From Nakamurella deserti (GTDB taxonomy: Bacteria; Actinomycetota; Actinomycetes; Mycobacteriales; Nakamurellaceae): a stretch of 64,000 nucleotides of DNA. A program made the translations under genes and the position numbers. The stretch spans positions 1-64,000 of the forward strand of contig NZ_QCXS01000002.1 in assembly GCF_003260015.1 (NCBI RefSeq), in the 5' to 3' direction. This document shows positions 54,596-62,542 of this stretch, piece after piece. Numbering within the stretch: the stretch's first letter is position 1; every line of letters begins with the position of its first letter. The notes below the pieces were generated by a model. It worked only from the letters and a program-made list of their open reading frames with translations. It was not told where the DNA came from and made no database searches.

Positions 54596-55348
54596 ATGAG
54601 GAAGACATTCATCGCCGCACTGGCTGCAGGCGTCATGGCGACCGCCGGTTCGGTGATGCTGGCCGGTCCGGCCCAGGCCGAATCGGTACCGGTCTTCTCG
54701 GTTCCGTACAGCAGCACGCTGTACGTGCTCGGGGAGGGCACCATCGAAGCCCTGAGCTACGAGGACTGGCAGGCCGCCGGCTTCCCGGCTCCCACCCTGG
54801 CGCCGAACACCGAGTACGGCTCCTACCCGTGGTCGCCGGTCATCTACGCCGTCACCCCGTTCGCCGACGACGCCCTCATCAACGCCCTCACCCCCGACGA
54901 GTGGGCGCGCGCCGGCTGGCCCGCGCCGCAGGTCACCGCCCAGATCCCCGGCACGATCGTGGCCAAGTTCGCCAGTTCCGACGAGCTGTTCGCCGCGAAC
55001 GTCCAGAGCCCGGACGTGCACAAGCTCACCTTCGCCGAGTGGGGTCAGCTGGGTTACCTGGCGCCGGAGTTCCTGAACGACCAGGGCTTCTACCAGCTGG
55101 CCTGGGTGGACGTCCCCGGGATCGCCTACCAGGATCTGCAGGAGGGCAGCGCCGTCGAGATCAGCTTCGAGGCGTGGGCCGCCTACGACTACCCGACCCC
55201 GGCGAAGGTGAACCGCATCTACGGTGACCAGTTCCTGCTGCAGGGCAACGGCGACATCGTCTACGACGGCCCGACCCTGGCCGACTACACGCTGAGCTAC
55301 GCCGAGTGGCAGGCGGCGGGCTTCCCGACGCCGGTCGCCCCCAGCTGA
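54596..55348 (+). CDS. Secreted five-repeat W-x3-G-x-P-x-P protein A
   Basis: The product is 250 residues. A classic signal peptide ends with AGPAQA (cleavage near residue 28). The mature part consists of five repeats of 44-46 residues, each ending in a motif like LSYEDWQAAGFPAP. The key Trp residues are at 58, 103, 149, 194 and 238. Each repeat starts with a short aromatic strand (for example STLYVL, PVIYAV, DIVYDG). There are no Cys residues, no membrane anchor and no LPxTG, so it is free or held non-covalently. I do not recognise the family. Five ~45-residue repeats would suit a five-bladed beta-propeller of the tachylectin-2 size; that is inference. Confidence 0.85.
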   Translation: MRKTFIAALAAGVMATAGSVMLAGPAQAESVPVFSVPYSSTLYVLGEGTIEALSYEDWQAAGFPAPTLAPNTEYGSYPWSPVIYAVTPFADDALINALTPDEWARAGWPAPQVTAQIPGTIVAKFASSDELFAANVQSPDVHKLTFAEWGQLGYLAPEFLNDQGFYQLAWVDVPGIAYQDLQEGSAVEISFEAWAAYDYPTPAKVNRIYGDQFLLQGNGDIVYDGPTLADYTLSYAEWQAAGFPTPVAPS

Positions 55349-55367
55349 GCGTCGCCCCACCACCGGT

Positions 55368-55407
55368 CCCGAGGGCCCGCCGCGATCCGTCGCGGCGGGC
55401 CCTCGGG
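55368..55407 (+). terminator. Terminator between the two secreted-protein genes
   Basis: Perfect 18-bp arms (55368-55385 and 55390-55407) enclose a tccg loop and are followed by a short T-rich stretch (ctttccgttcc). It lies 20 bases after the first gene. The second gene therefore probably has its own promoter within 55408-55531. Confidence 0.88.
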
Positions 55408-55531
55408 CTTTCCGTTCCGGACGGTAGGGGTCCACCGACTGCGATGCGGCCCGTGTCGGCCCGCAACGCCGCGCCGTTCCGTCCGCGACCCGCCCGGGTC
55501 ACCGGATTCCGCCGTACCGCAGGAGGTCTCG

Positions 55532-56293
55532 TTGAAGAACAGCATCACCGCCGCACTCGTCGCCGGGGCGCTCGCCGTCACCGGGTCGGTGGTGACGGCC
55601 ACCCCGGCCGCCGCCGCGGCCGTCGTCTACCAGCCCGCCTACAGCGACGACATCTACTACGTCGAGGACGGGCAGACCTATCTGCTCACCCTCGACGACT
55701 GGCTGTACCTGGGTAGGCCGACCCCGAAACGCACCGCGACGAACTACGTCAAGTACGCCTGGTCGAGCACGGTGTACGGCAGCACCCCACTGCCGAACTA
55801 CCTGCTCGTCGAGGCGTTGTCGCCGTCCGGCTGGGCCAGGGCCGGCTACCCGGCCGCCACCACGGTGGCCTGGGTCCCGTACACCTTCCTGTACCAGTGG
55901 GGGACCTCGCCGGAGCTGTTCCTGTACAGCGACGTCGACCAGGTCAGCCACAAGCTCTCATTCGGGGAGTGGGCCGCGAGCGGCTTCCAGCCGCCGGAGG
56001 TCTTCGCCCGGGAGGGCTTCTACAAGCTGGGCTGGTCCGACGCCCCCGGGATCCAGTACGTCTTCGAACGCGACGGGCAGCCCCTCACGGGCGAGGTCAT
56101 CGATTTCGCGTTCTGGGCGAGCGAGGACTTCCCCACCCCGGCCGCGGTCGGCCGGCTGCTCGGCGACCACTTCTACCGGTACGAGGGCAGTGACGACATC
56201 GTCTACTTCGGGCCGACTCTCGAGGGTCACACCCTGACGCTGGACGAGTGGCTCGCCGCCGGCGCGCCGGCTCCGGAGCTCGTGCGCACCTGA
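55532..56293 (+). CDS. Secreted five-repeat W-x3-G-x-P-x-P protein B (paralogue)
   Basis: The product is 253 residues. A signal peptide ends near residue 29 (ATPAAAAA). Five repeats carry Trp at 57, 101, 147, 195 and 240, the same spacing as in the neighbour at 54596. Motifs include LTLDDWLYLGRPTP, LSFGEWAASGFQPP and LTLDEWLAAGAPAP. The C-terminal halves of the two proteins align closely (GFYxLxWxDxPGIxY and DIVYxGPTL), so they arose by gene duplication. The start is TTG at 55532, supported by aggagg at 55521-55526. The function is unknown. Confidence 0.85.
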   Translation: MKNSITAALVAGALAVTGSVVTATPAAAAAVVYQPAYSDDIYYVEDGQTYLLTLDDWLYLGRPTPKRTATNYVKYAWSSTVYGSTPLPNYLLVEALSPSGWARAGYPAATTVAWVPYTFLYQWGTSPELFLYSDVDQVSHKLSFGEWAASGFQPPEVFAREGFYKLGWSDAPGIQYVFERDGQPLTGEVIDFAFWASEDFPTPAAVGRLLGDHFYRYEGSDDIVYFGPTLEGHTLTLDEWLAAGAPAPELVRT

Positions 56294-56482
56294 CCGGACG
56301 GGGCCCGTGGCTCACCCGCCGCGGGCCCCCTCACCGCGTCGACCGGACGGGGCCCGTTGCACACTCGGCCGCGGGCCCCCTCACCGCGTCGACCGGACGG
56401 GGCCCGTTGCACACTCGGCCGCGGGCCCCCTCGCCGCGTCGACCGGACGGGGCCCGCGGCCACGGCCGCGGACCCCTCACCG
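56292..56482. repeat. Array of four ~50-bp hairpin repeats
   Basis: Four units start at 56292, 56341, 56391 and 56441 with gaccggacggggcccg. Units two and three are identical except for one base. Each unit folds into a hairpin (ggggcccg with cgggcccc). The array fills the gap between the convergent genes ending at 56293 and 56488. It may act as a multiplied bidirectional terminator. Unit length (49-50 bp) is constant and there are no unique spacers. Confidence 0.88.
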
Positions 56483-56487
56483 CCCCG

Positions 56488-57399
56488 TCACGGCACCGGT
56501 CCGGCGACGATCCGGTTCCGGCCACCGGTCTTCGCCTCGTAGAGCCGGTCGTCGGCCAGCCTGATGAGATCGTCGGAGGCGTCCGCGGACCCGAGCGCAC
56601 AGCCGCCGCTGACCGTGATCGCGATGTCGACGTCGCCCCCGGAGACCGGGGTGGCCGCCGTCACCGCGCGGATCCGCTCGGCGACGGTCACCGCCCCGGT
56701 CCGGTCGGTGCGCGGCATCAGGACCAGGAACTCCTCGCCGCCCCACCGGCCCACCACGTCCCCCGAACGCACCTGGCTGCTCAACCGACGGGCGAACTCG
56801 CACAGCACCAGGTCGCCGGCCGGATGGCCGTGCCGGTCGTTGACCTGCTTGAAGTGGTCGATGTCGAAGAGGATCACCGCCAGTGGTTCGCGGTGCCGCT
56901 GCGCGGTGCGCCGTTGCCGGGTCAACTCGTCCTGCAGGTGCCACCGGTTGTACAGGCCGGTGAGGCTGTCGGTGCGGCTGATCCGGTCGAGCTCGGCGTT
57001 GCGCTCCCAGAGCTGGTCCTGCACCTGCTTGAGGTGCACCGCCGAGCCGACCCGGGCGAGCAGTTCCGCCGGCTCGAACGGCTTCTTCAGGTAGTCGTGC
57101 GCGCCGCCGCGCAGACCGGCGACGATGTCGGCGGTGTCGGTGCGGCTGGTGAGGAACACGACCGGGATGTGCGCGAGCGCCGGGTCGGCCTTGAGCCGCT
57201 GCAGCACCTCGTAACCGTTCAGACCCGGCATCTCGATGTCGAGCAGCACCGCGTCGGGAACGGTGCTGCGGCACTGCGCGAGCGCGGCGATCCCGTCCAC
57301 GGCCTCCACGACCCGGTAGCCCTCCTCCTCGAGCCCCGACCGGACCACGGCCCGGATGAGCAGCGAGTCGTCGGCCACCAGGACCGTCGCGGCGGTCAC
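56488..57399 (-). CDS. REC-GGDEF response regulator (WspR/PleD-like diguanylate cyclase)
   Basis: The product is 303 residues. The receiver (1-120) has VADDSLLIR, phosphoacceptor Asp54 in VLLDIEMPGLNG and Lys in YLKKPFEP. A short linker helix leads to a GGDEF domain with GGEEF at 220-224 and an inhibitory RxxD at 211-214. It should produce c-di-GMP when phosphorylated by the CheA of this operon. The GTG at 57399 overlaps the upstream cheW stop, so it is the output gene of the pathway, like WspR. Confidence 0.94.
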   Translation of the reverse strand: MTAATVLVADDSLLIRAVVRSGLEEEGYRVVEAVDGIAALAQCRSTVPDAVLLDIEMPGLNGYEVLQRLKADPALAHIPVVFLTSRTDTADIVAGLRGGAHDYLKKPFEPAELLARVGSAVHLKQVQDQLWERNAELDRISRTDSLTGLYNRWHLQDELTRQRRTAQRHREPLAVILFDIDHFKQVNDRHGHPAGDLVLCEFARRLSSQVRSGDVVGRWGGEEFLVLMPRTDRTGAVTVAERIRAVTAATPVSGGDVDIAITVSGGCALGSADASDDLIRLADDRLYEAKTGGRNRIVAGPVP

Positions 57400-57794
57400 A
57401 GCCGGGCCGCCAGTGCGTCGGCGTCGGCGACCATCACCAGCGAACCGGCGTCCTGCACGGTGCCGCAGACCAGGGAGCGGTCCTGACCCGGCGGTGCGGG
57501 CCGTATCTCGGCGTCGGACACCGGGCGCAACCCGGTGACCGCGTCGACCCGGACGCCGAACACGGTGGGTCCGCTCTCGACGACCAGGATGTGGTCGCCG
57601 CCCGGGCCGAACGACGACAGCACGGTCAGCGGGGGATCACCCGGCAGGACCCCGGCGACCTCGGGACCCGAACCGGGCAACGTGAGCAGGCCGGCGGAGC
57701 GCCGGACACCGCGGGTGGCGTCGACGGGCAGGCAGTACGCCCCGCCGGCCGCGGTGAAACAGACCATGGTGGTCGAGAGTGCCATCGGCGTCAT
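57396..57794 (-). CDS. cheW: CheW-like coupling protein 1
   Basis: The product is 132 residues, a short CheW-fold protein (YCLPVDATRGVRR at the start, GVRVDAVTGLRPV in the middle, VMVADADALAARL at the end). CheW proteins link receptors and CheA. The ATG at 57794 overlaps the CheR stop (ATGA); a later ATG at 57785 is possible. It takes the place of WspD in the Wsp comparison. Confidence 0.85.
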   Translation of the reverse strand: MTPMALSTTMVCFTAAGGAYCLPVDATRGVRRSAGLLTLPGSGPEVAGVLPGDPPLTVLSSFGPGGDHILVVESGPTVFGVRVDAVTGLRPVSDAEIRPAPPGQDRSLVCGTVQDAGSLVMVADADALAARL

Positions 57795-59056
57795 CCTCGT
57801 CGTTTGGTGTCGAGCAGGCGGAGCAGCTCTGCGGCGGCGTAACCGCCGAGCGCGGGCGCGGGCTGTGCCGGGTCGTGGTGCAGCAGGGCACGTCTCGCGG
57901 CTCCGAAGGACCGCTGCGCCGCGAGCCGGTCGTCCGCGGCCTCCAGTGCGAGCCCGAGATGCAGGTGGGCGAGCGCGTCGTCGGGTGCGAGGTACACGCA
58001 CTTGCGGAAGGCGACCACCGCGCCGGCGTGGTCGCCGGCGGCCAGGGCACGCTGGCCGGCGCGTGTCAGATCGGCGGCCAGCGCCGCGCTCGGATCGGCC
58101 ACCGTGGGGGCCGGTGCAGCCGGGGTCGGCGGCGGGGGTGTCCGTGGCGTCGCCGGTGGTGCGGCGGGCAGGGGACGTGTCGGCCCGGGTGCGGCGGCCG
58201 TGCGGGCGCGGACCGGCGGGGGTGGGGTGGGGACCGGCGGGGGGGGGGTGGGGACCGTGGCCGTGGGGCGTCCCGCCCCGGCGGGCAGCCGGTACCAGAA
58301 CGTGTTGCCGCCGCGGACGGTCTCGTAGCGCCGGCTGATCGGCCACATCGCCTCCGCGCCGCCCAGGAACAGCGCCGCCCCCGGCAGGGTGTCGGCCACC
58401 CGGTCGACGAAGGTGGCGGCGTGCTCGGGCGAGAAGTAGATGAGCACGTTGCGGCAGAACACCACCTGGCAGCCGCGGGCACGGTCGGGGAGCGGCCCCG
58501 CCAGGTTGTGCAGGTGCGCCGAGACCCGCCGGCGAAGCTCGGGTGCGACCTGGAACCCGTCGCCCACGATGGTGAAGTGCCGCTCGATCCGCGCGGGGGA
58601 CAGCCCACCCATCTCCCGCGCGGTGTACCGGCCCGCCGCGGTCCGCTGCACCGCCGACGTCGACAGGTCGGTCGCCAGAACCGATCCCTCGATTCCGTTC
58701 TCGGCCAGCACCATCGCCAGGGAGTAGGCCTCCTGACCGTTGGAGCTCGCCGCGCTCCACAGGCTCACCGGCTCGGGCAGGGTGGGCAGCAGGGTCTCGG
58801 CGAGGACGGTGAAGTGTTCGGGATGCCGGAAGAACCCGGTCTCCTGGACGGTGACCCGGTCGAGCAGCCCCTGCAGCGCTTCGGGTCGGGCCGTCACGGT
58901 GTCCACGAACTGCTCCGGGGTCTGCGCCCGGGCCGCGGCCTCCTCGCGCAACGACCGGCGTAAGCGGCCGCGCAGCGTGGATTCGGGACGCAACCCGATC
59001 CGGCGTCGCAGGAGCTCCTCGACACGGTCGACGAGCGCGTCGGCGGTGTCGTTCAC
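57791..59056 (-). CDS. cheR: CheR methyltransferase with C-terminal TPR (WspC-like)
   Basis: The product is 421 residues. An N-terminal helical domain and a SAM methyltransferase domain are visible (TGFFRHPEHF, LWSAASSNGQEAYSLAM, VVFCRNVLIYFSPEH). A Pro-rich linker (about 262-330, PTPPPP repeats) joins a TPR-like end (about 335-400, GDHAGAVVAFRKCVYLAPDD). It methylates receptor Glu residues. The CheR-TPR architecture is that of WspC. The GTG overlaps the cheB stop. Confidence 0.94.
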   Translation of the reverse strand: MNDTADALVDRVEELLRRRIGLRPESTLRGRLRRSLREEAAARAQTPEQFVDTVTARPEALQGLLDRVTVQETGFFRHPEHFTVLAETLLPTLPEPVSLWSAASSNGQEAYSLAMVLAENGIEGSVLATDLSTSAVQRTAAGRYTAREMGGLSPARIERHFTIVGDGFQVAPELRRRVSAHLHNLAGPLPDRARGCQVVFCRNVLIYFSPEHAATFVDRVADTLPGAALFLGGAEAMWPISRRYETVRGGNTFWYRLPAGAGRPTATVPTPPPPVPTPPPPVRARTAAAPGPTRPLPAAPPATPRTPPPPTPAAPAPTVADPSAALAADLTRAGQRALAAGDHAGAVVAFRKCVYLAPDDALAHLHLGLALEAADDRLAAQRSFGAARRALLHHDPAQPAPALGGYAAAELLRLLDTKRRG

Positions 59057-60084
59057 CGGCGGACCTCCCCGACCGCGCGCACGACCGCCGCCGCCAGCTG
59101 TCCCAGCGGCAACAGGTCGTTCACCGCGCCGAGACGGGCCGCCGCCTGCGGCATCCCGAAGACCGCGGACGTGGCCTGATCCTGCGCGAGGGTCCGGCCG
59201 CCGCGCCGGTGCAGTTCCAGCAGACCGCGGGCGCCGTCCTCGCCCATCCCGGTCAGCAGCACGCCGATCCCGGCGGGCCCGGCGTGGACGGCCAGCGACG
59301 AGAACAGCTCGTCCGCCGAGGGCCGGTGCAGCGCCAGCGGCTGCGGATCCAGCTCCACCCGCGATCCGGCGCCCAGCTTGAGGTGCTGGTGACCGGGCGC
59401 CAGGTACACGGTGCCCGGCTGCAGCACCACGCCCTGCTCGGCCATCCGGACCGGCAGGGCCGACGAACGCGCGAGCAGGTCGAGCAGGCCGCTGGTGAAA
59501 TCGGGGTGCAGGTGCTGGACGATCAGCACCGGCGCGGCCAGGCCGGCCAACCCGGACAGCACGGTCGCGACGGCGGTGGGCCCCCCGGTCGAGGCGCCGA
59601 TGGCCACGACGGGAGTGCGGCCGGCGAGGGCCGGCCGGGGCGGCGGGGTGGTCCGGCCACCGCGCGGATGCCGGATGACGGTGACCTTGCGGAGTTGGCG
59701 CACGCAGTGCCGCAGCTCACCCTCGGACCGGGTGTCGCCGGGGGTCGGCGTCGGCAGCGCGTCCAGGGCGCCGGCGACCAGTGCCTCGACCGCACGCGGT
59801 GAGCGGCGGTCGGCGATCCGGCTGGACAGCACCAGGATCGGGGTCGGGTTGCGCGCCATGATCTGCTCGACCGCGTACTGGCTGCCGCCGTCGGCCAGCT
59901 GCAGGTCGATGACGACGATGTCGGGCCGGTCGTGCTGCACGGTGCTGATGGCGTCGGTGGCCGAGGCGGCCGGACCGAGCACCCGGATGTCGCCGTCGCG
60001 CTGCAGCACCTCGACCAGCTGCGTCCGCTGCAGCGAGTTCGCCTGGACCAGGAGCACCCGGATCGGGGTCCCGAGGGCGGTCAT
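59053..60084 (-). CDS. cheB: CheB methylesterase with degenerate receiver (WspF-like)
   Basis: The product is 343 residues. The C-terminal methylesterase has an intact triad: Ser165 (IGASTGGP), His191 (VQHLHPDF) and Asp283 (GMGEDGARG). The N-terminal receiver keeps the phosphoacceptor Asp60 (VVIDLQLAD). It lacks the acidic pair that normally follows strand 1 (QA at 14-15 where DD is expected), and the usual C-terminal Lys is not obvious (ALPTPTPG). The receiver may therefore not be phosphorylated normally. It sits between cheA and cheR with 4-base overlaps. Confidence 0.94.
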   Translation of the reverse strand: MTALGTPIRVLLVQANSLQRTQLVEVLQRDGDIRVLGPAASATDAISTVQHDRPDIVVIDLQLADGGSQYAVEQIMARNPTPILVLSSRIADRRSPRAVEALVAGALDALPTPTPGDTRSEGELRHCVRQLRKVTVIRHPRGGRTTPPPRPALAGRTPVVAIGASTGGPTAVATVLSGLAGLAAPVLIVQHLHPDFTSGLLDLLARSSALPVRMAEQGVVLQPGTVYLAPGHQHLKLGAGSRVELDPQPLALHRPSADELFSSLAVHAGPAGIGVLLTGMGEDGARGLLELHRRGGRTLAQDQATSAVFGMPQAAARLGAVNDLLPLGQLAAAVVRAVGEVRR

Positions 60085-62090
60085 CCCACTGCTCCGAGGA
60101 GCCGGTCGACCGCGCTGAGCAGGGCGGCCTCGTCGAAGCTGGCCTTGACGATGTAGCCGTCCGCTCCGACGTCCAGGCCACGCTGCCGGTCCTCGTCGCG
60201 GGCCAGCGAGCTCAGGATGAGCACCGGCATGTTCGCCAGTGCCGGCTGGGCCCGGATGGCCTCGGTGAGGGCGAAGCCGTCCATGTGCGGCATCTCGACG
60301 TCGGTGAGCACCAGGTCGGCGGGCGCCTCCCGCAGCAGGGCCAACGCCTGCCGACCGTCGATCGCGGTGCGCACGCCGAAGCCGGCCCGTTCCAGGATGG
60401 AACGCTGCAGCTCGCGGACGGTCAGCGCGTCGTCCACCACGAGCACGTGCCGGGTGGGCAGGGCGCGGGTGGCCGCCACCGGCGCCGGCATCGCGGCCCG
60501 GGTGGTGTGCCGGGCGCGGTGGATCAGACCGGGCGGGTCGAGCACGACGAAGATGGATCCGTTGGGTTCGATCCCGGCGCCGGCGACCGCGGGCAGTGGC
60601 GGCAGCAGCGGGCTCAGCGCCTTCAGCACGACATCGGTCTGGTGGACCAGCCGGTCGACCTGGAAGGCGTGCTGCCGATCGGAGTCGGTCAGCACGACGA
60701 TGGGCCCGGTGGCGGGCTCACCGGTCAGCCCGAGGGTGTCCGCGAGCGGCGTGACCGTCACGGGCTCGTTGCCCACCCAGACGACCCGGCGTCCCTCGGC
60801 CTGGATCTCGCGGGAGGCGTCGTGGGCCTGCGACAGCACCACCCGGTGCAGCGGCAGGGCGAAACGGCGTCCGCCGGCCTCGACCACCAGGCAGCGCAGC
60901 ACGGCGAGGGTGATCGGGACGACGATGCGGAACTCGGTCCCGACGCCCGGCTCGGACCGGACCTCGATGCGGCCGCGGGCGGCCTCGACGCGGGTCTTGA
61001 CCACGTCCAGACCCACACCTCGGCCGGAGATGTCGGTGACGAAGTCGGTCGTGGACAACCCCGACACGAAGATGAGCTGCAGGATCTCGTCGTCGGTCAT
61101 CGAGGACGTGTCGATCCCCAGCCGGCCGGCCTTCTCGGCCACCCGGGCGGTGTCGATGCCGCGGCCGTCGTCGGTCAGCGCGACGATGACGTCGGACCCG
61201 AGCTGCCAGGCGTGCAACCGCAGGGTGGCCTGGCCGGGCTTGTCCGCGCCGCGCGTCCCGGGCGCTTCGATCCCGTGGTCCACGGCGTTGCGCACCAGGT
61301 GCAGCAGCGAGTCCGAGAGTTGGCCCAGCACACCGCGATCGAGCTCGGTGGCGGCGCCCTCGACCTCCCAGCGGACGTCCTTGCCCTGAGCGCGGGCGAT
61401 GTCGCGGACCGCGCGCTGGAGCTGGTCGGTGATGGTCGAGACCGGCACCATCCGGGTCCGCATGACGCGGTCCTGCAGCACGTTGAGGAAGCGCGACAGT
61501 TCGTTGTACTCACTCGACGAGGCCGGGTCCAGACCGAACCGGTCCTGCAGCATCCGGCCCACCCGCAGGTGCGCGGCGGCCGACTCGCCGAGCATCCGGA
61601 CCAGTTCGTCCAGCCGCTCGGTCTGCACCATCACGACGCCGCCGTCGGACGCGGCCGGCCGTCGCGGCGCGGGCTCCGGCGCGGCGGGCGGCGGCGGGGC
61701 GGTCGGGAGCGGCGCCCGCTCAGCCGCGCGGACGGTGGGCGTGACCACAGGAGGCTCGACGGCGGGCGGGATCTCGCCGCTGATCGCGGCCCGCAACCGG
61801 TCGGCGCCGGCGAACAGGACGTCGACGACGTCGGGGGTGACCGCGGTGTCGCCCGAACGGACCCGGCCCATCAGCTCCTCGAGCTCGTGGGCGAGGGTGC
61901 TCACGTCGTCGAGCCCGGCGACGGCGGCCGATCCCTTCAACGTGTGCACCTCGCGGAACAGCGACCCGATGAGGTCGGCGTCCGCGCCGTCGGTCTCCAG
62001 CCGCAGCAGCAGTTGGTCCAGCGAGGTCAACCGGCCGGCCGCCTCCTGCGCGAACAGGTCGCGGATCTGGTCGCGGGTCAGGGTCGCCAC
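60081..62090 (-). CDS. cheA: Hybrid CheA histidine kinase with C-terminal receiver (WspE-like)
   Basis: The product is 669 residues. The HPt domain has His49 (REVHTLKGSA), the linker (about 105-150) is Ala/Pro-rich, and the dimerisation and HATPase domains follow (HLVRNAVDHGIE, DDGRGID, GRGVGLDVV). A CheW-like domain (about 395-530) precedes a receiver at 548-669 with Asp597 (LVLTDVEMPHMDG) and a DD pair. There is no separate CheY-binding P2 domain. The CheA-REC fusion is that of WspE. The GTG at 62090 lies 13 bases inside cheW2. Confidence 0.95.
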   Translation of the reverse strand: MATLTRDQIRDLFAQEAAGRLTSLDQLLLRLETDGADADLIGSLFREVHTLKGSAAVAGLDDVSTLAHELEELMGRVRSGDTAVTPDVVDVLFAGADRLRAAISGEIPPAVEPPVVTPTVRAAERAPLPTAPPPPAAPEPAPRRPAASDGGVVMVQTERLDELVRMLGESAAAHLRVGRMLQDRFGLDPASSSEYNELSRFLNVLQDRVMRTRMVPVSTITDQLQRAVRDIARAQGKDVRWEVEGAATELDRGVLGQLSDSLLHLVRNAVDHGIEAPGTRGADKPGQATLRLHAWQLGSDVIVALTDDGRGIDTARVAEKAGRLGIDTSSMTDDEILQLIFVSGLSTTDFVTDISGRGVGLDVVKTRVEAARGRIEVRSEPGVGTEFRIVVPITLAVLRCLVVEAGGRRFALPLHRVVLSQAHDASREIQAEGRRVVWVGNEPVTVTPLADTLGLTGEPATGPIVVLTDSDRQHAFQVDRLVHQTDVVLKALSPLLPPLPAVAGAGIEPNGSIFVVLDPPGLIHRARHTTRAAMPAPVAATRALPTRHVLVVDDALTVRELQRSILERAGFGVRTAIDGRQALALLREAPADLVLTDVEMPHMDGFALTEAIRAQPALANMPVLILSSLARDEDRQRGLDVGADGYIVKASFDEAALLSAVDRLLGAVG

Positions 62091-62542
62091 GGAGCGGCTC
62101 CGGACGGGGCGGGCTCGCGGGCGTCGCCGCGGAGCCGTTCGGGGGTGAGCAGGGCCGCGGGATCCAGCAGGACCACCACCCGGTCGCCGTCGCGGTGCAC
62201 GCCGGCGGTGCCCGGCCGTTCGGACGGTCCGGACGCCGCACCCAGTTCCGATCGCCAGGGCAGCGCGCTGGCGGCGAGACCGGCCAGACCGTCGGCGGTC
62301 TCGACGACGGCCGCGAACGGCGCCGCACCGGGCACGGGGTCCGCCCGTCCCACGCCGAGCAGCGCGGCGGTGTCGAACAGCGGCACGATCTGACCTCTCA
62401 GGTTGAACAGCCCCACCACGAAGGGCGGAGCCGTGACCAGCGGCGCGACCTCCGGGCCGGCCACCACCTCGCGCACCCAGTCGATCCCGAGCGCGTACAC
62501 CTCGGCCCCGACGGGCAGCAACACCGCCTGGATGCCGGTCAC
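62078..62542 (-). CDS. cheW: CheW coupling protein 2 (WspB-like)
   Basis: The product is 154 residues with a clear CheW fold ([17 protein letters not shown] and [14 protein letters not shown] near residues 45-58). It links the receptor to the CheA. The GTG at 62542 overlaps the receptor stop, and the gene overlaps cheA by 13 bases. Confidence 0.92.
   Translation of the reverse strand: MTGIQAVLLPVGAEVYALGIDWVREVVAGPEVAPLVTAPPFVVGLFNLRGQIVPLFDTAALLGVGRADPVPGAAPFAAVVETADGLAGLAASALPWRSELGAASGPSERPGTAGVHRDGDRVVVLLDPAALLTPERLRGDAREPAPSGAAPWRP

Noticed and set aside
56292-56482. Possible CRISPR-like array
   Set aside because: The units are contiguous tandem repeats with no unique spacers, and there are no cas genes. 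Hairpin terminator repeats explain it better.
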